Below are positions 51,633 through 60,593 of a stretch of DNA of 64,000 bases, in pieces. The first letter of the stretch is position 1; each line of letters opens with the position of its first letter. Both the position numbers and the translations under genes were made by a program. The stretch is from assembly GCF_003667575.1 (NCBI RefSeq), contig NZ_RCUY01000005.1:124001-188000 (forward strand), read 5' to 3'. A model generated the notes under the pieces. That model was not told the origin of the DNA. It did not search any database and was given only the letters and a program-made list of their open reading frames with translations. Source of the stretch: Mycetocola lacteus. Its GTDB lineage: Bacteria > Actinomycetota > Actinomycetes > Actinomycetales > Microbacteriaceae.

Positions 51633-53690
51633 CTAGCTGGTGGGCTGAGTGGGAATCGCCCCGGTGGCGTCAAAGGCCAGCGGGTCCGAGGACTCCTCCA
51701 GCTCATGACCGCCCGAGAACTGGGACATGTACAGGTTGTAGTACGCGCCCCGCTGCTTGAGCAGCGACTCATGCGAGCCCTGCTCAACAATTCGGCCCGA
51801 CTCCATCACCAGGATCGTGTTGGCATCACGAATCGTGGAGAGTCGATGCGCAATCACAAACGAGGTACGGTCGGTGCGCAGCGCGGCCATCGCCTGCTGG
51901 ACCAACAGCTCGGTGCGGGTATCCACCGAGGAGGTGGCCTCATCCAGAATCAGCAGCGACGGGGATGCCAGGAATGCCCGTGCAATCGTGATCAGCTGCT
52001 TCTCGCCGGCCGAGACGTTGGATCCGGCATCGTCCAGAATGGTGTCATAACCGTCGGGGAGCTGACGCACGAAACGATCCACGAACGTGGCCTGAGCCGC
52101 GGCGATGACCTCCTCATCGGTGGCATCAAGGCGTCCGTAGCGGATGTTGTCACGAATCGTGCCCTCGAAGAGCCACGCATCCTGCAACACCATGCCCACC
52201 TTGGAGCGCAGCTCCTGACGCGGAACCGTGGTGATGTCCGTGCCGTCCAGCAGAATGCGTCCACCCTGAAGCTCGTAGAAGCGCATGACGAGGTTCACCA
52301 GGGTGGATTTACCCGCCCCGGTGGGCCCCACAATGGCCACCGTGTGTCCGGGTTCTGCCTCGAAGGACAGATCCTCGATCAGCGACGTCTCCTCGTTGTA
52401 GGAGAAGGTCACGTGCTCAAACTCCACGTGCCCATCGGTGTGAGCGGGCAGGGCACCGGTGGTGTCATCCTCGCTCTGTTCCTCGGCGTCGAGCAGCTCA
52501 AAGGTCCGCTCGGCCGAGGCCACACCCGACTGCAGCATGTTTGCCATGCCGGCCAGCTGGCCGATCGGGCTGGTGAACTCACGCGAGTACTGAATGAACG
52601 CGGTGGCATCACCCAGGGTCATCGACCCGGTGGCCACACGCAGCCCGCCCACAACCGCGATGCCGACATACGAGAGATACGACACAAACTGCATCGCCGG
52701 CATAATGATGCCGGAGATGAACTGCGCACCAAACGATGCCTTAAACAGCCCCTGGTTGCGCTCGTCGAAGCCCTCCAGCATGTCCTTCTGACGGCCGAAC
52801 AGGGTTACCAGATCGTGGCCGGAGAACGACTCCTCAATGTGCCCATTCAGCACACCGGTGTTTTTCCACTGAGCGGCGAACAGCTTCTGCGAGCGCGAGC
52901 CGATCACGCCGGCCACAATTGCCGAAAGCGGCAGGGCGATCAGCGCGATCAGCGCGAGTTGCCAGGACACGATGAACATCATTACCACGATGCCGATGAT
53001 GGTCAGCACCGCCTGGATCATCTGCGCAAACGCCTGTTGGAGGGCGTTTTGGATGTTATCCACGTCGTTGGTCACCCGCGAGAGCAGGTCGCCACGCTGA
53101 CGGGTATCAAAGTAGTTCAGCGGCAGACGGTTGAGCTTGGTTTCGATGTCCCGACGCAGGTTGTACACAACCTTCATCACCAGCTTGTTCAGGATGTAGC
53201 CCTGGGCCCACATGAAGAACGAGGAAATGAGATACATGGCCAGCACGATAAAGATCAGTCGGCTCAGATTGACGAAATCAATTCCCTGCCCGGGGGTGAA
53301 GTTGATCTTCTCGAGCATGTCCGCACGCGACTGATCACCCGAGGCGACCAGTCCAGCGATGACCTGCTCCTTGGTGGCCCCGGCGGGCATGCCTGCGCCG
53401 ATGGCCCCACCGAAGATCACGTCCATGGCCTGGCCCAGAATCTTGGGTGCGATCACGCCCAGAACAACGGAGACCACAACCATCGCCACAACGATGGATA
53501 CGCCTACCCGCTCGGGTGCCAGCAGACCCATCAGGCGCTTGGCCGAGGGCCAGAAAGCCTTAGCCTTCTTGGGCGGTGCCCCGCCGCCGAACATGTCGTC
53601 ATTGGAACCCGCCGCCAGCTCACGCTCGTCAAATTCCAGAACGGCTTCGGGGGTTTCAGATTCCAGGGAATCGTTTTTCTTGCGCGCCAT
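51633..53690 (-). CDS. ABC exporter half-transporter, consensus-site subunit
   Basis: 685 residues: acidic cytoplasmic N terminus, six-helix exporter domain, nucleotide-binding domain. Walker A GPTGAGKSTL, signature NVSAGEKQLITIARAFL, Walker B SLLILDEATSSVD with the catalytic Glu, His-switch VIAHRLST. It pairs with the adjacent half-transporter, whose Walker B is degenerate, giving a heterodimeric exporter of the BmrCD/TM287-288 type. Substrate probably lipophilic drugs or lipids (inference). Begins 3 bases after its partner ends. Confidence 0.93.
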   Translation of the reverse strand: MARKKNDSLESETPEAVLEFDERELAAGSNDDMFGGGAPPKKAKAFWPSAKRLMGLLAPERVGVSIVVAMVVVSVVLGVIAPKILGQAMDVIFGGAIGAGMPAGATKEQVIAGLVASGDQSRADMLEKINFTPGQGIDFVNLSRLIFIVLAMYLISSFFMWAQGYILNKLVMKVVYNLRRDIETKLNRLPLNYFDTRQRGDLLSRVTNDVDNIQNALQQAFAQMIQAVLTIIGIVVMMFIVSWQLALIALIALPLSAIVAGVIGSRSQKLFAAQWKNTGVLNGHIEESFSGHDLVTLFGRQKDMLEGFDERNQGLFKASFGAQFISGIIMPAMQFVSYLSYVGIAVVGGLRVATGSMTLGDATAFIQYSREFTSPIGQLAGMANMLQSGVASAERTFELLDAEEQSEDDTTGALPAHTDGHVEFEHVTFSYNEETSLIEDLSFEAEPGHTVAIVGPTGAGKSTLVNLVMRFYELQGGRILLDGTDITTVPRQELRSKVGMVLQDAWLFEGTIRDNIRYGRLDATDEEVIAAAQATFVDRFVRQLPDGYDTILDDAGSNVSAGEKQLITIARAFLASPSLLILDEATSSVDTRTELLVQQAMAALRTDRTSFVIAHRLSTIRDANTILVMESGRIVEQGSHESLLKQRGAYYNLYMSQFSGGHELEESSDPLAFDATGAIPTQPTS

Positions 53691-53693
53691 GAG

Positions 53694-55427
53694 TTACGCC
53701 ACCTCCGATGCACTGAGCTGGGAATTCACAATTTCCAGATAGGTTTCGTTGGACTCAAGCAGCTCCTCATGGGTGCCCCGTCCCACAATTTTGCCGTCGT
53801 CCATGACCAGAATCTGATCCGCATCGGTGATTGTGGAGACCCGCTGGGCCACGATGATCACCGTGGCATCACGGATTTCGTCCTTGAGAGCCGCACGGAG
53901 TTTGGCATCCGTGGTCACATCCAGGGCGGAGAACGAGTCATCAAACAGGTACACCTTGGGCTCTGCCACCAGGGTGCGCGCGATACACAAACGCTGACGC
54001 TGTCCACCGGAGACGTTCGTGCCACCCTGCGAGATCGGGCTATCCAGCCCGTGTTCCTTCTCCCGAACAAAGCCGGCACCCTGTGCCACCGTCAGAGCCT
54101 GCCAGAGCTTGTCATCTTCGGCATGCTGATCGCCGAAACGAAGATTGCTGCCCACCGTGCCCGAGAACAGGAACGGACGCTGAGGAACCATTCCCACCCG
54201 ATCCGAAAGCTGTGCGCGGGTGTAGTGCGAAACCGGAACTCCGTCCAGGAGAACCTCGCCCTCGCCCGCGTCGTAGAGGCGCGGGATCAGGTTCAGCAGG
54301 GTCGACTTACCGGATCCGGTCGAGCCGATGATGGCCGTGGTTTTCCCGGGCTCCGCGGTAAACGAAAGCCCTTCCAAAACCTGGTTCTCGGCACCCGGAT
54401 AGCCAAAGCCGACGTTGCGGAACTCCACCACACCGCGCGGGTTGGTAACCTCCACCGGTTCCTCGGGCTCGGCCATGGTCGGCTCCACATCAAGAACCTC
54501 ACCGATTCGCTCGGCACACACCACGGCACGCGGAATCATCATGACCATAAAGGTCCCCATCATGACCGCCGCCAGAATCTGCAGCAGGTACTGCAGGAAT
54601 GCCGTCAGCGAGCCCACCTGCATGTCACCGGTATCAACCCGGTGACCGCCAAACCACAGCACGGCGGCCGTGGCCAGGTGCAGGATCATTCCAATCAGCG
54701 GGAACATCAGCACAAAGATCGAGCCGACCTTCAGCGAAACCTTGGTCAGCGCATGGTTCGCATCGCCAAAGCGCTGGGTTTCAAAATCCTCACGCACAAA
54801 GGCTCGCACCACGCGGATGCCGATGATCTGCTCACGCAGCACGCCGTTGATACCGTCAATCTTGTCCTGCATCGACCGGAACAGCGGCATCAACAGGGTG
54901 ACCAGGTAACCAACAACGGCAATCAGCAGGGGCACCGAGACCCACACCAGCCAGGACAGGCCCGCATCTTCGCGCAGGGCCATCACGATGCCACCCACGC
55001 ACATGATCGGGGTAGACACCATAAAGTTCAGGGTCATCAGCAGGAGCATCTGCACCTGCTGAACGTCATTGGTTCCGCGGGTAATCAGCGTCGGTGCACC
55101 AAAGCGGCCCAGCTCCTGAGCGCGGAAGTTAGAAACACGACCGTAGACGCTGCGACGCAGGTCGCGACCCACGGCCATTGCGGTTTTGGCACCAAAATAA
55201 ACGCCGCCGATCGCGGCGGCGACCTGGACCAGGCACACCCACAGCATGGTGGCACCGGTGGCCCAGATGAAGTTGACGTCGCCCTTAGCCACGCCCTGAT
55301 CAATGATCTGGGCGTTCAGGCTGGGCAGATAAAGAGCGGCAAGAGTCGCGATCAGTTGCAAAATAACAACGGCCACGATCCACCGAACATACGGGCGCGA
55401 ATATCGCAGTAAGAGCCGTAAGAGCAT
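53694..55427 (-). CDS. ABC exporter half-transporter, degenerate-site subunit
   Basis: About 577 residues. Six-helix exporter domain followed by NBD with Walker A GSTGSGKSTL, signature NVSGGQRQRLCIARTLV and Walker B KVYLFDDSFSALD, in which Asp replaces the catalytic Glu. H-loop is VAQRVST (Gln replacing His). This marks the non-hydrolysing site of a heterodimer. ATG 55427 follows AGGA by eight bases; ATG 55436 is equally possible. First gene of the pair. Confidence 0.92.
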   Translation of the reverse strand: MLLRLLLRYSRPYVRWIVAVVILQLIATLAALYLPSLNAQIIDQGVAKGDVNFIWATGATMLWVCLVQVAAAIGGVYFGAKTAMAVGRDLRRSVYGRVSNFRAQELGRFGAPTLITRGTNDVQQVQMLLLMTLNFMVSTPIMCVGGIVMALREDAGLSWLVWVSVPLLIAVVGYLVTLLMPLFRSMQDKIDGINGVLREQIIGIRVVRAFVREDFETQRFGDANHALTKVSLKVGSIFVLMFPLIGMILHLATAAVLWFGGHRVDTGDMQVGSLTAFLQYLLQILAAVMMGTFMVMMIPRAVVCAERIGEVLDVEPTMAEPEEPVEVTNPRGVVEFRNVGFGYPGAENQVLEGLSFTAEPGKTTAIIGSTGSGKSTLLNLIPRLYDAGEGEVLLDGVPVSHYTRAQLSDRVGMVPQRPFLFSGTVGSNLRFGDQHAEDDKLWQALTVAQGAGFVREKEHGLDSPISQGGTNVSGGQRQRLCIARTLVAEPKVYLFDDSFSALDVTTDAKLRAALKDEIRDATVIIVAQRVSTITDADQILVMDDGKIVGRGTHEELLESNETYLEIVNSQLSASEVA

Positions 55428-55645
55428 GGGATCCATCCTGGTATGGAGTGTAAACAAGAGAGCTTCTAGCGGACGCAACCCGCTGAGCACTCATGCTAAC
55501 GCGGTTTAGGTCGATTTAGCGTCCATCATTTGGCTGATGTTCACAGCCTCTGTCGCACTATACGGAATACCGAGGACATCACGATGGCCGAGGTGAGTGG
55601 TCCGCGATCGTTGGTGAGTGGGGCCAAATCGGTTACTGTGATCAC

Positions 55646-56578
55646 ATGCGTCTCGGTGTACTCGATGTTGGCTCAAATACCGTCCATCTTCTCGTGGTGG
55701 ATGCTCACCCCGGCGCGGGTCCCATCCCGATGACCGATCACAAATCGGTGCTGCGCCTGATGCGCTACATCGACGCGGAGGGGCGCATCAGCGATGAGGG
55801 CGTCGCCGCCCTGATCGACGCGGTGAGCGCGGCAGCGCGGATCGCCGATGCGGCGGGGCTGGACGCCTTTTTGCCCATGGCCACATCCGCCATACGTGAG
55901 GCTGCCAACGGGCCCGAGACCCTCGAGCTCATTCGCGCCCACACCGGCGTGGACCTTCAAGTACTCAGCGGGGAGGAGGAATCCCGACTCACCTTCCTGG
56001 CGATTCGCCGCTGGTACGGGTGGTCCGCGGGCAATATTTTGGTCTTTGACATCGGTGGCGGCTCCCTGGAAATCTCACAGGGGTCCGATGAGATGCCCGA
56101 TGTGGCCGTGAGCCTGCCTCTGGGCGCCGGACGCACCACCGTCTCCCACCTTCATGACGACCCACCCACCCTCGAACAGACCGAGGAGCTGGCCGCCCAC
56201 GCACGCCGGATTCTCGGCGAGGCCCTCCCGTTGTTTTCCGAGCAGGGAGCGCCCGACCACATCGTTGGCTCGTCAAAAACCATTCGTTCCCTGGCCAAAC
56301 TGGCCGGCAGCAGCGGCGACAACACCGACGGGCGCACCCGACTCAGTCTCAAGCGACTCACCGACTGGGTCCCGCGCCTGGCGATGATCCCGGCCAGCGC
56401 AAGACACGCACTTCCCGGCATTACCGAGGACCGTGCCTTCCAAATTGCCGCCGGAGGAATCGTGCTGCGCGAGGCCATGGGGACCATGGGAGCATCCGCC
56501 CTCGAGGTCTCACCCTGGGCCCTGCGCGAGGGAGTCATCATGCGTTATCTGGACCAGCTGCACGGCACTTCTTCCTGA
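55646..56578 (+). CDS. Ppx/GppA-family phosphatase
   Basis: Exopolyphosphatase or pppGpp phosphohydrolase of the actin-like fold: LGVLDVGSNTVHLLVVDAHP (phosphate 1), TSAIREAANG, NILVFDIGGGSLEIS, SLPLGAGRTT and VGSSKTIRSLAKLAG, with C-terminal GVIMRYLDQL. 310 residues lacks the extra C-terminal domains of E. coli Ppx and matches mycobacterial Ppx1. ATG start 55646. Function in polyphosphate or alarmone turnover inferred from family. Confidence 0.92.
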   Translation: MRLGVLDVGSNTVHLLVVDAHPGAGPIPMTDHKSVLRLMRYIDAEGRISDEGVAALIDAVSAAARIADAAGLDAFLPMATSAIREAANGPETLELIRAHTGVDLQVLSGEEESRLTFLAIRRWYGWSAGNILVFDIGGGSLEISQGSDEMPDVAVSLPLGAGRTTVSHLHDDPPTLEQTEELAAHARRILGEALPLFSEQGAPDHIVGSSKTIRSLAKLAGSSGDNTDGRTRLSLKRLTDWVPRLAMIPASARHALPGITEDRAFQIAAGGIVLREAMGTMGASALEVSPWALREGVIMRYLDQLHGTSS

Positions 56579-56645
56579 GCCGAGATGCCGGATTTCAGGC
56601 CCCGAACCCGTTGATCGATGTGCGCACAGGGTCTAGGCTGAGGGC

Positions 56646-56924
56646 ATGGAGATCACCCGATCAAACGAGCATTCCCGCTACGAACTCCGCGAAGAAGGAG
56701 AGGTGCACGCCACCCTTGCCTTCACCGAGCGCAACGGCGTGACACTCCTGACCTACAGCTATACCGAGCCCACACAGCGCGGTCGCGGGCTCGCCGCCAA
56801 ACTGGTCGAGTTTGCGATCGAAGACATCAGCCAGGACCCCACCCATAAGATCACCCCGACCTGCGGATACGTCCGCGGGTGGTTTGCCAACCATCCCGAA
56901 CACCAGGGTCTCCTCGCCGACTAA
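56646..56924 (+). CDS. Small GNAT-fold acetyltransferase (YjdJ/YidJ-like)
   Basis: 92 residues: YELREEGEVHATLAF, VTLLTYSYTEPTQRGRGLAAKL (acetyl-CoA loop Q-R-G-x-G-L-A), VEFAIEDI, ITPTCGYVRGWFANHPEH. This matches the small YjdJ-type N-acetyltransferases. ATG 56646. Its stop overlaps the end of the convergent MarR gene by four bases. Acceptor substrate unknown. Confidence 0.88.
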   Translation: MEITRSNEHSRYELREEGEVHATLAFTERNGVTLLTYSYTEPTQRGRGLAAKLVEFAIEDISQDPTHKITPTCGYVRGWFANHPEHQGLLAD

Positions 56925-57760
56925 CGGTGCCGAGGAAACCCGGTATTCCGCGCAGCCCTGTCAGTCGAAGTGACAGCGCCGTCAGGTAAAGCATCTGCGG
57001 CCACCGCAGTCACATCGGGGCCAATGCTCTCCCCGATTCGATCGAGAAAGCTCACCACAGCTGCACGCTCAGAGGCGTTCAATGACTCTGCGGCGGCGAG
57101 CATGCGTTCATGCCGGCCGCTCAGGGTACCGCGCACCTCACGATGGGTTTGAGGGCTCGCCTGCAGAAGGATCGCCCGGCCATCCACCGGATGCGGCAGC
57201 CGGCGCAGATGCCCCGAGGCTACCAGCCGGTCGGTGAGCTTGGTGGTTGAGGCGGAGGAAATCCCCAGGTGATCGGCCAAGCGCTTGCCCGTCACGGGCT
57301 CATCGCGGCCGGCCGCGGCGATCAGGAATCGCAGAGCCGCCATATCGGTCTCCCCCATCCCCATTTCGCGTCGGGTTTCTCGCCGCATCGCCTCGTCCCG
57401 TTCTCGCCAGCGGCGCAACGCCCGCAGGACCGCAACGGGCCCCACCTCCGACGAGTGTGCCGCGTCTGCGCCTCTCGGGCTTCCCGGCGCAACGCCGGGG
57501 CCATCCGACCGATGCTCCACATCCTGATCCTGCGGGAGAGCATCAGTCCCGGCTGCGCTCCCCCGGACCTCCACATCCGAGGCCGCCAGCGCGATCTCCG
57601 CCCCATCCGCATTCGTACCGGCACCCACCTCGGAGAGGGACAGTACGGGCTCCAGATCCGAGGCCGCCAGCGCGATCTCCAGATCGGAGGCGGTCGCCGC
57701 AGACTCCGTCCCGGGCGCACCGGAATCCTCGTCCGGCAGGTACCAGTAGGGGGCGTTCAT
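56921..57760 (-). CDS. crtR: MarR-family regulator of the carotenoid operon with repeat-bearing N-terminal extension
   Basis: C-terminal MarR domain: MGMGETDMAALRFLIAAAGR, KRLADHLGISSASTTKLTDR (recognition helix), LVASGHLRRLPHPVDGRAIL (wing). Divergent from the GGPP synthase gene, as crtR is in Corynebacterium glutamicum, where it represses carotenoid genes and responds to GGPP. The first ~105 residues are not MarR-like and contain two copies of an (E/D)IALAASD(L/V)E segment, acidic and disordered. Start ATG 57760 (MNAPYWYLPDEDSG); GTG 57805 is possible. crtR assignment rests on position and family. Confidence 0.85.
   Translation of the reverse strand: MNAPYWYLPDEDSGAPGTESAATASDLEIALAASDLEPVLSLSEVGAGTNADGAEIALAASDVEVRGSAAGTDALPQDQDVEHRSDGPGVAPGSPRGADAAHSSEVGPVAVLRALRRWRERDEAMRRETRREMGMGETDMAALRFLIAAAGRDEPVTGKRLADHLGISSASTTKLTDRLVASGHLRRLPHPVDGRAILLQASPQTHREVRGTLSGRHERMLAAAESLNASERAAVVSFLDRIGESIGPDVTAVAADALPDGAVTSTDRAARNTGFPRHR
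57579..57682 (-). repeat. Direct repeats in the MarR gene extension
   Basis: GAGGCCGCCAGCGCGATCTC occurs twice about 80 bases apart, encoding the duplicated EIALAAS segment. Confidence 0.8.
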
Positions 57761-57823
57761 GATGTCCAAAAGTTTTGGGGACGGGATGCGAGATGCACTG
57801 ATCACATGATACCGTCAACTCAT

Positions 57824-57838
57824 TAGCTAGCCTAGCTA
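57824..57838. promoter_or_regulatory. Candidate MarR operator between crtR and the carotenoid operon
   Basis: Perfect palindrome TAGCTAG-C-CTAGCTA, 25 bases upstream of the GGPP synthase start and within the divergent promoter region. It has three CTAG tetranucleotides, rare in this GC-rich sequence. Fits a MarR dimer site. Confidence 0.72.
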
Positions 57839-57863
57839 GTTATTTAATCCGGGAGGCACAACG

Positions 57864-59459
57864 ATGAATGCACCGCTAGGTCACACCCTCGTTCGAGCAA
57901 CACCCGCCGGGACGGCCGCACCCACGGCATCGTCCACGGAGGAGGAGTCAACCGCCGCGTCGTCCGCGCGCGAACGGCATCGACTCGCCCGGATTAGGTC
58001 CGTGACTGGCGACCCGAATGTACGTCATGGACACAGCCACCTCCCCGGGGGCGCGATCCAGAATCACGATGAACGTGCACTGCTCGTTTCCGTGGACGGT
58101 GGAATCCCCTCCCCCCAGACCGCCATCACCGATGGCGCAGCACGCGTCGAGCACGCGCTCCCCTCGGACTCCGAGCTGGGTGCGCTGCTCGACGCCGGCT
58201 ACGATCAGGACGGGCTCGACAGCGCCTGCACCTGCGACATCCCGCCACGGGTGAGCGAGCTGAGCCGCCGCGTGGAAACCACTCTTTCGGCCTTCCTGCA
58301 GGATGGTCTGGCCAAGAGTCGCCGGATGGACGTCTCCTATCCTCCGCTCTGGGCGGGGCTCACCCAGGCGCTCACCGGGGGCAAGCGCATCCGCCCGCGC
58401 CTGGTCCTCGGTGCCTATCTGGCTCTGGCCGCAGAGGACGCCGTGTCGGAGGGCGCCGAACCAGCACACCAGACCGGCGTCGCCGGCGACCCAACCCAGA
58501 CACGGCCCGCGGCCGCCAGCACAGCCGCTGCCACTGCCACCGCCACTGCCGCTGCCGCTGCAACTGCCGCTGCCACTGCCACTGCCACCGACTCGCTGCT
58601 GAGCGCCCTGGTGGCGACGGCCGCCGCGCAGGAACTGCTGCACGGGGCATTTGTGGTGCATGACGACATCATCGACGGCGATCTGCTGCGGCGCGGCAAG
58701 CCCAACCTGACCGGTGCCATCCTCGCCGAGCATCCGCTGCGCGAGTCCGATCCGGCGCGGGCCCGGCGCGACGCCGAGTCCTCGGCCATCATCGGCGGAG
58801 ATTTACTGCTCAGCGCCGCCCAGCGACACATCGCGCTCCTCGACGTGGACACCCGGATCCGGCACCGCCTGCTCGATCTGTTTGACGAGGCCGTACACAT
58901 CACCGCCGGCGGGGAGCACGCCGATGTGAGCCTCGCCGCGCTGGAATCCGGCTCCCCAACCATCACCCGCATCCTCAGCATGACCGAGCACAAGACCGCC
59001 AGCTACACCTTCTCGGTGCCGCTCCGGGCCGGGGCCGTGCTCGCCGGGGCCGATGAAAACCTGCTGGGCGCACTGGATGAGGTCGCGCGGGCCCTCGGCC
59101 TGGCCTTCCAGCTGCAGGATGATCACCTCGGGGTGTTTGGGGAGAGCGCCCGCACCGGCAAGAGCATCACCGCCGATCTGTCCTCGGGCAAGAACACCGC
59201 GCTGGTCTCGCTCGCCCGTGACAGCACCGCCTGGCCACTGATTGTCGCCCTGCAACACGCCCCCGAATCGGCGAGCGCCGCCCAGTGGGAGCACGTGCGT
59301 TCCGAGCTAGTGCGCACCGGCGTGCGCGAGCGTCATGATGCGCTGGTGGCCGATGCCACCCGACGGGCCCATGCCGCAACCCTCTCCCCCGCGTTACCGC
59401 CACGGTTGCGCAGTTACCTTACATCCGTCATTATCGAGCTCGGGGGACGTGATGTTTAG
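57864..59459 (+). CDS. crtE: Geranylgeranyl diphosphate synthase with long N-terminal extension
   Basis: Trans-prenyltransferase making C20 GGPP for carotenoids. GGKRIRPRLVLGAYLALAAE, first aspartate motif HDDIIDGDLLRRGKPNLT, and second aspartate region AFQLQDDHLGVFGESARTGK. ATG follows GGGAGG. 531 residues versus about 350-370 in relatives. The excess is a ~125-residue N-terminal extension and an Ala/Thr low-complexity insertion (about 218-242) just before the helix carrying the first aspartate motif. First gene of the operon; overlaps crtB by eight bases. Confidence 0.9.
   Translation: MNAPLGHTLVRATPAGTAAPTASSTEEESTAASSARERHRLARIRSVTGDPNVRHGHSHLPGGAIQNHDERALLVSVDGGIPSPQTAITDGAARVEHALPSDSELGALLDAGYDQDGLDSACTCDIPPRVSELSRRVETTLSAFLQDGLAKSRRMDVSYPPLWAGLTQALTGGKRIRPRLVLGAYLALAAEDAVSEGAEPAHQTGVAGDPTQTRPAAASTAAATATATAAAAATAAATATATDSLLSALVATAAAQELLHGAFVVHDDIIDGDLLRRGKPNLTGAILAEHPLRESDPARARRDAESSAIIGGDLLLSAAQRHIALLDVDTRIRHRLLDLFDEAVHITAGGEHADVSLAALESGSPTITRILSMTEHKTASYTFSVPLRAGAVLAGADENLLGALDEVARALGLAFQLQDDHLGVFGESARTGKSITADLSSGKNTALVSLARDSTAWPLIVALQHAPESASAAQWEHVRSELVRTGVRERHDALVADATRRAHAATLSPALPPRLRSYLTSVIIELGGRDV
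58515..58592 (+). repeat. GCCACT/GCCGCT microsatellite in the GGPP synthase gene
   Basis: Hexanucleotide-type repeat of about 75 bases (GCCACTGCCACC, GCTGCC variants) coding for an Ala-Thr run inserted in frame between conserved helices. Confidence 0.88.
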
Positions 59460-60486
59460 TCTGCGACTCCTGGCAACAGCGCCCGTTCCCACCCAGATTG
59501 AGCCCGTGACCCCCACCTCCGAACACTCAGATAGCGGCCCTCAGCCCGCAGCGACCTCGACCGCGGCACCGCGAAGCCGCCGTCCGTCCGTGCCCGCGCG
59601 CGCCCCAGAGACGGGGCTCGACCTCTACAACCGGGTCGCGACCGAGAACAGTGTGCACCTCCTCAGCCGCTACTCAAGCTCCTTCGGTGCCGCGAGCCTT
59701 CTCCTTCCGGGTCGCATGCGCACCCGGATTGCCGCGATCTATGCGCTGGTGCGGGTGGCCGATGAGATTGTGGACGGTCCCGGCGAGAGCGCCGGACTCA
59801 GCACAGCCGAGTGTGCGCAGACCCTGGACGCCCTGGAGGCCGAGACCGAACACGCCCTGGCCACCGGATTCTCCAGCAACCTGGTGGTACACGCGTTTGC
59901 CCAGACCGCCCGCGCGGCCGGGTTCGGGACCGAACTAACCCGACCGTTCTTCGCCTCGATGCGCATGGACCTGGAACAAAACGTGCACGATCAGGCGAGT
60001 ATCGATGCCTACATTTATGGTTCGGCCGAGGTCATCGGGCTGATGTGCACGGCGGTATTCTGTCAGGACTCCCGAGTGGATCCGCAGCGCCCCGAAATTG
60101 TGGATGCCGCCCGCGCGCTGGGTTCTGCCTTCCAGAAGATCAACTTCCTGCGCGATCTGGGCAGTGATCTGGACGCGCTGGGGCGTAACTATTTCCCGGG
60201 GATCAATGTGGCTCTGCTGACAGCGCGGGATCGTGACACCATCATCGCCGATATCGATGGCGACCTGGCCCGCGCGCGGGCGGGCATTGGCCTGCTCCCG
60301 CGGGTGAGCCGCCCGGCGGTGATCTGCGCGACCGAGCTGTTTGCCACCCTGACCCGCAAGATGGGAGCCATTCCCGCGCGGGAGCTGCTGCGCCGTCGCA
60401 TCCGAGTGAGCACCCCCCACAAGGTGGTGATTGCCCTGCGCGCGCTGATCGTCGGCAGGTTCCTGCCCTCCCGCGGCGGGCGGTAG
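59452..60486 (+). CDS. crtB: Phytoene synthase
   Basis: Condenses two GGPP to phytoene. SRYSSSFGAASLLLPG, ALVRVADEIVDGPGE with the first Asp-rich motif, DLEQNVHDQASIDAYIYGSA, FQKINFLRDLGSDLDALGRN with the second motif. From ATG 59452 the protein has 344 residues; about 55 N-terminal residues are Pro/Ala-rich. The start overlaps the crtE stop, so the genes are translationally coupled. Internal GTG 59506 is an alternative. Confidence 0.93.
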   Translation: MFSLRLLATAPVPTQIEPVTPTSEHSDSGPQPAATSTAAPRSRRPSVPARAPETGLDLYNRVATENSVHLLSRYSSSFGAASLLLPGRMRTRIAAIYALVRVADEIVDGPGESAGLSTAECAQTLDALEAETEHALATGFSSNLVVHAFAQTARAAGFGTELTRPFFASMRMDLEQNVHDQASIDAYIYGSAEVIGLMCTAVFCQDSRVDPQRPEIVDAARALGSAFQKINFLRDLGSDLDALGRNYFPGINVALLTARDRDTIIADIDGDLARARAGIGLLPRVSRPAVICATELFATLTRKMGAIPARELLRRRIRVSTPHKVVIALRALIVGRFLPSRGGR

Positions 60487-60593
60487 CCCCGGCGCTCGGT
60501 TGCGCCGCATCCGCCCCGAGCACGGTACCCGGGGCCCGGCATCCCTGCGGCCGTCCGCTCCCCTTCCCTCGGCCATCCGCCACCACCCAACGA

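Noticed and set aside
51552-55412. 1286-codon plus-strand frame opposite the ABC exporter genes
   Set aside because: Mirror frame of two well-defined exporters; His/Gln/Arg-rich with no domain.
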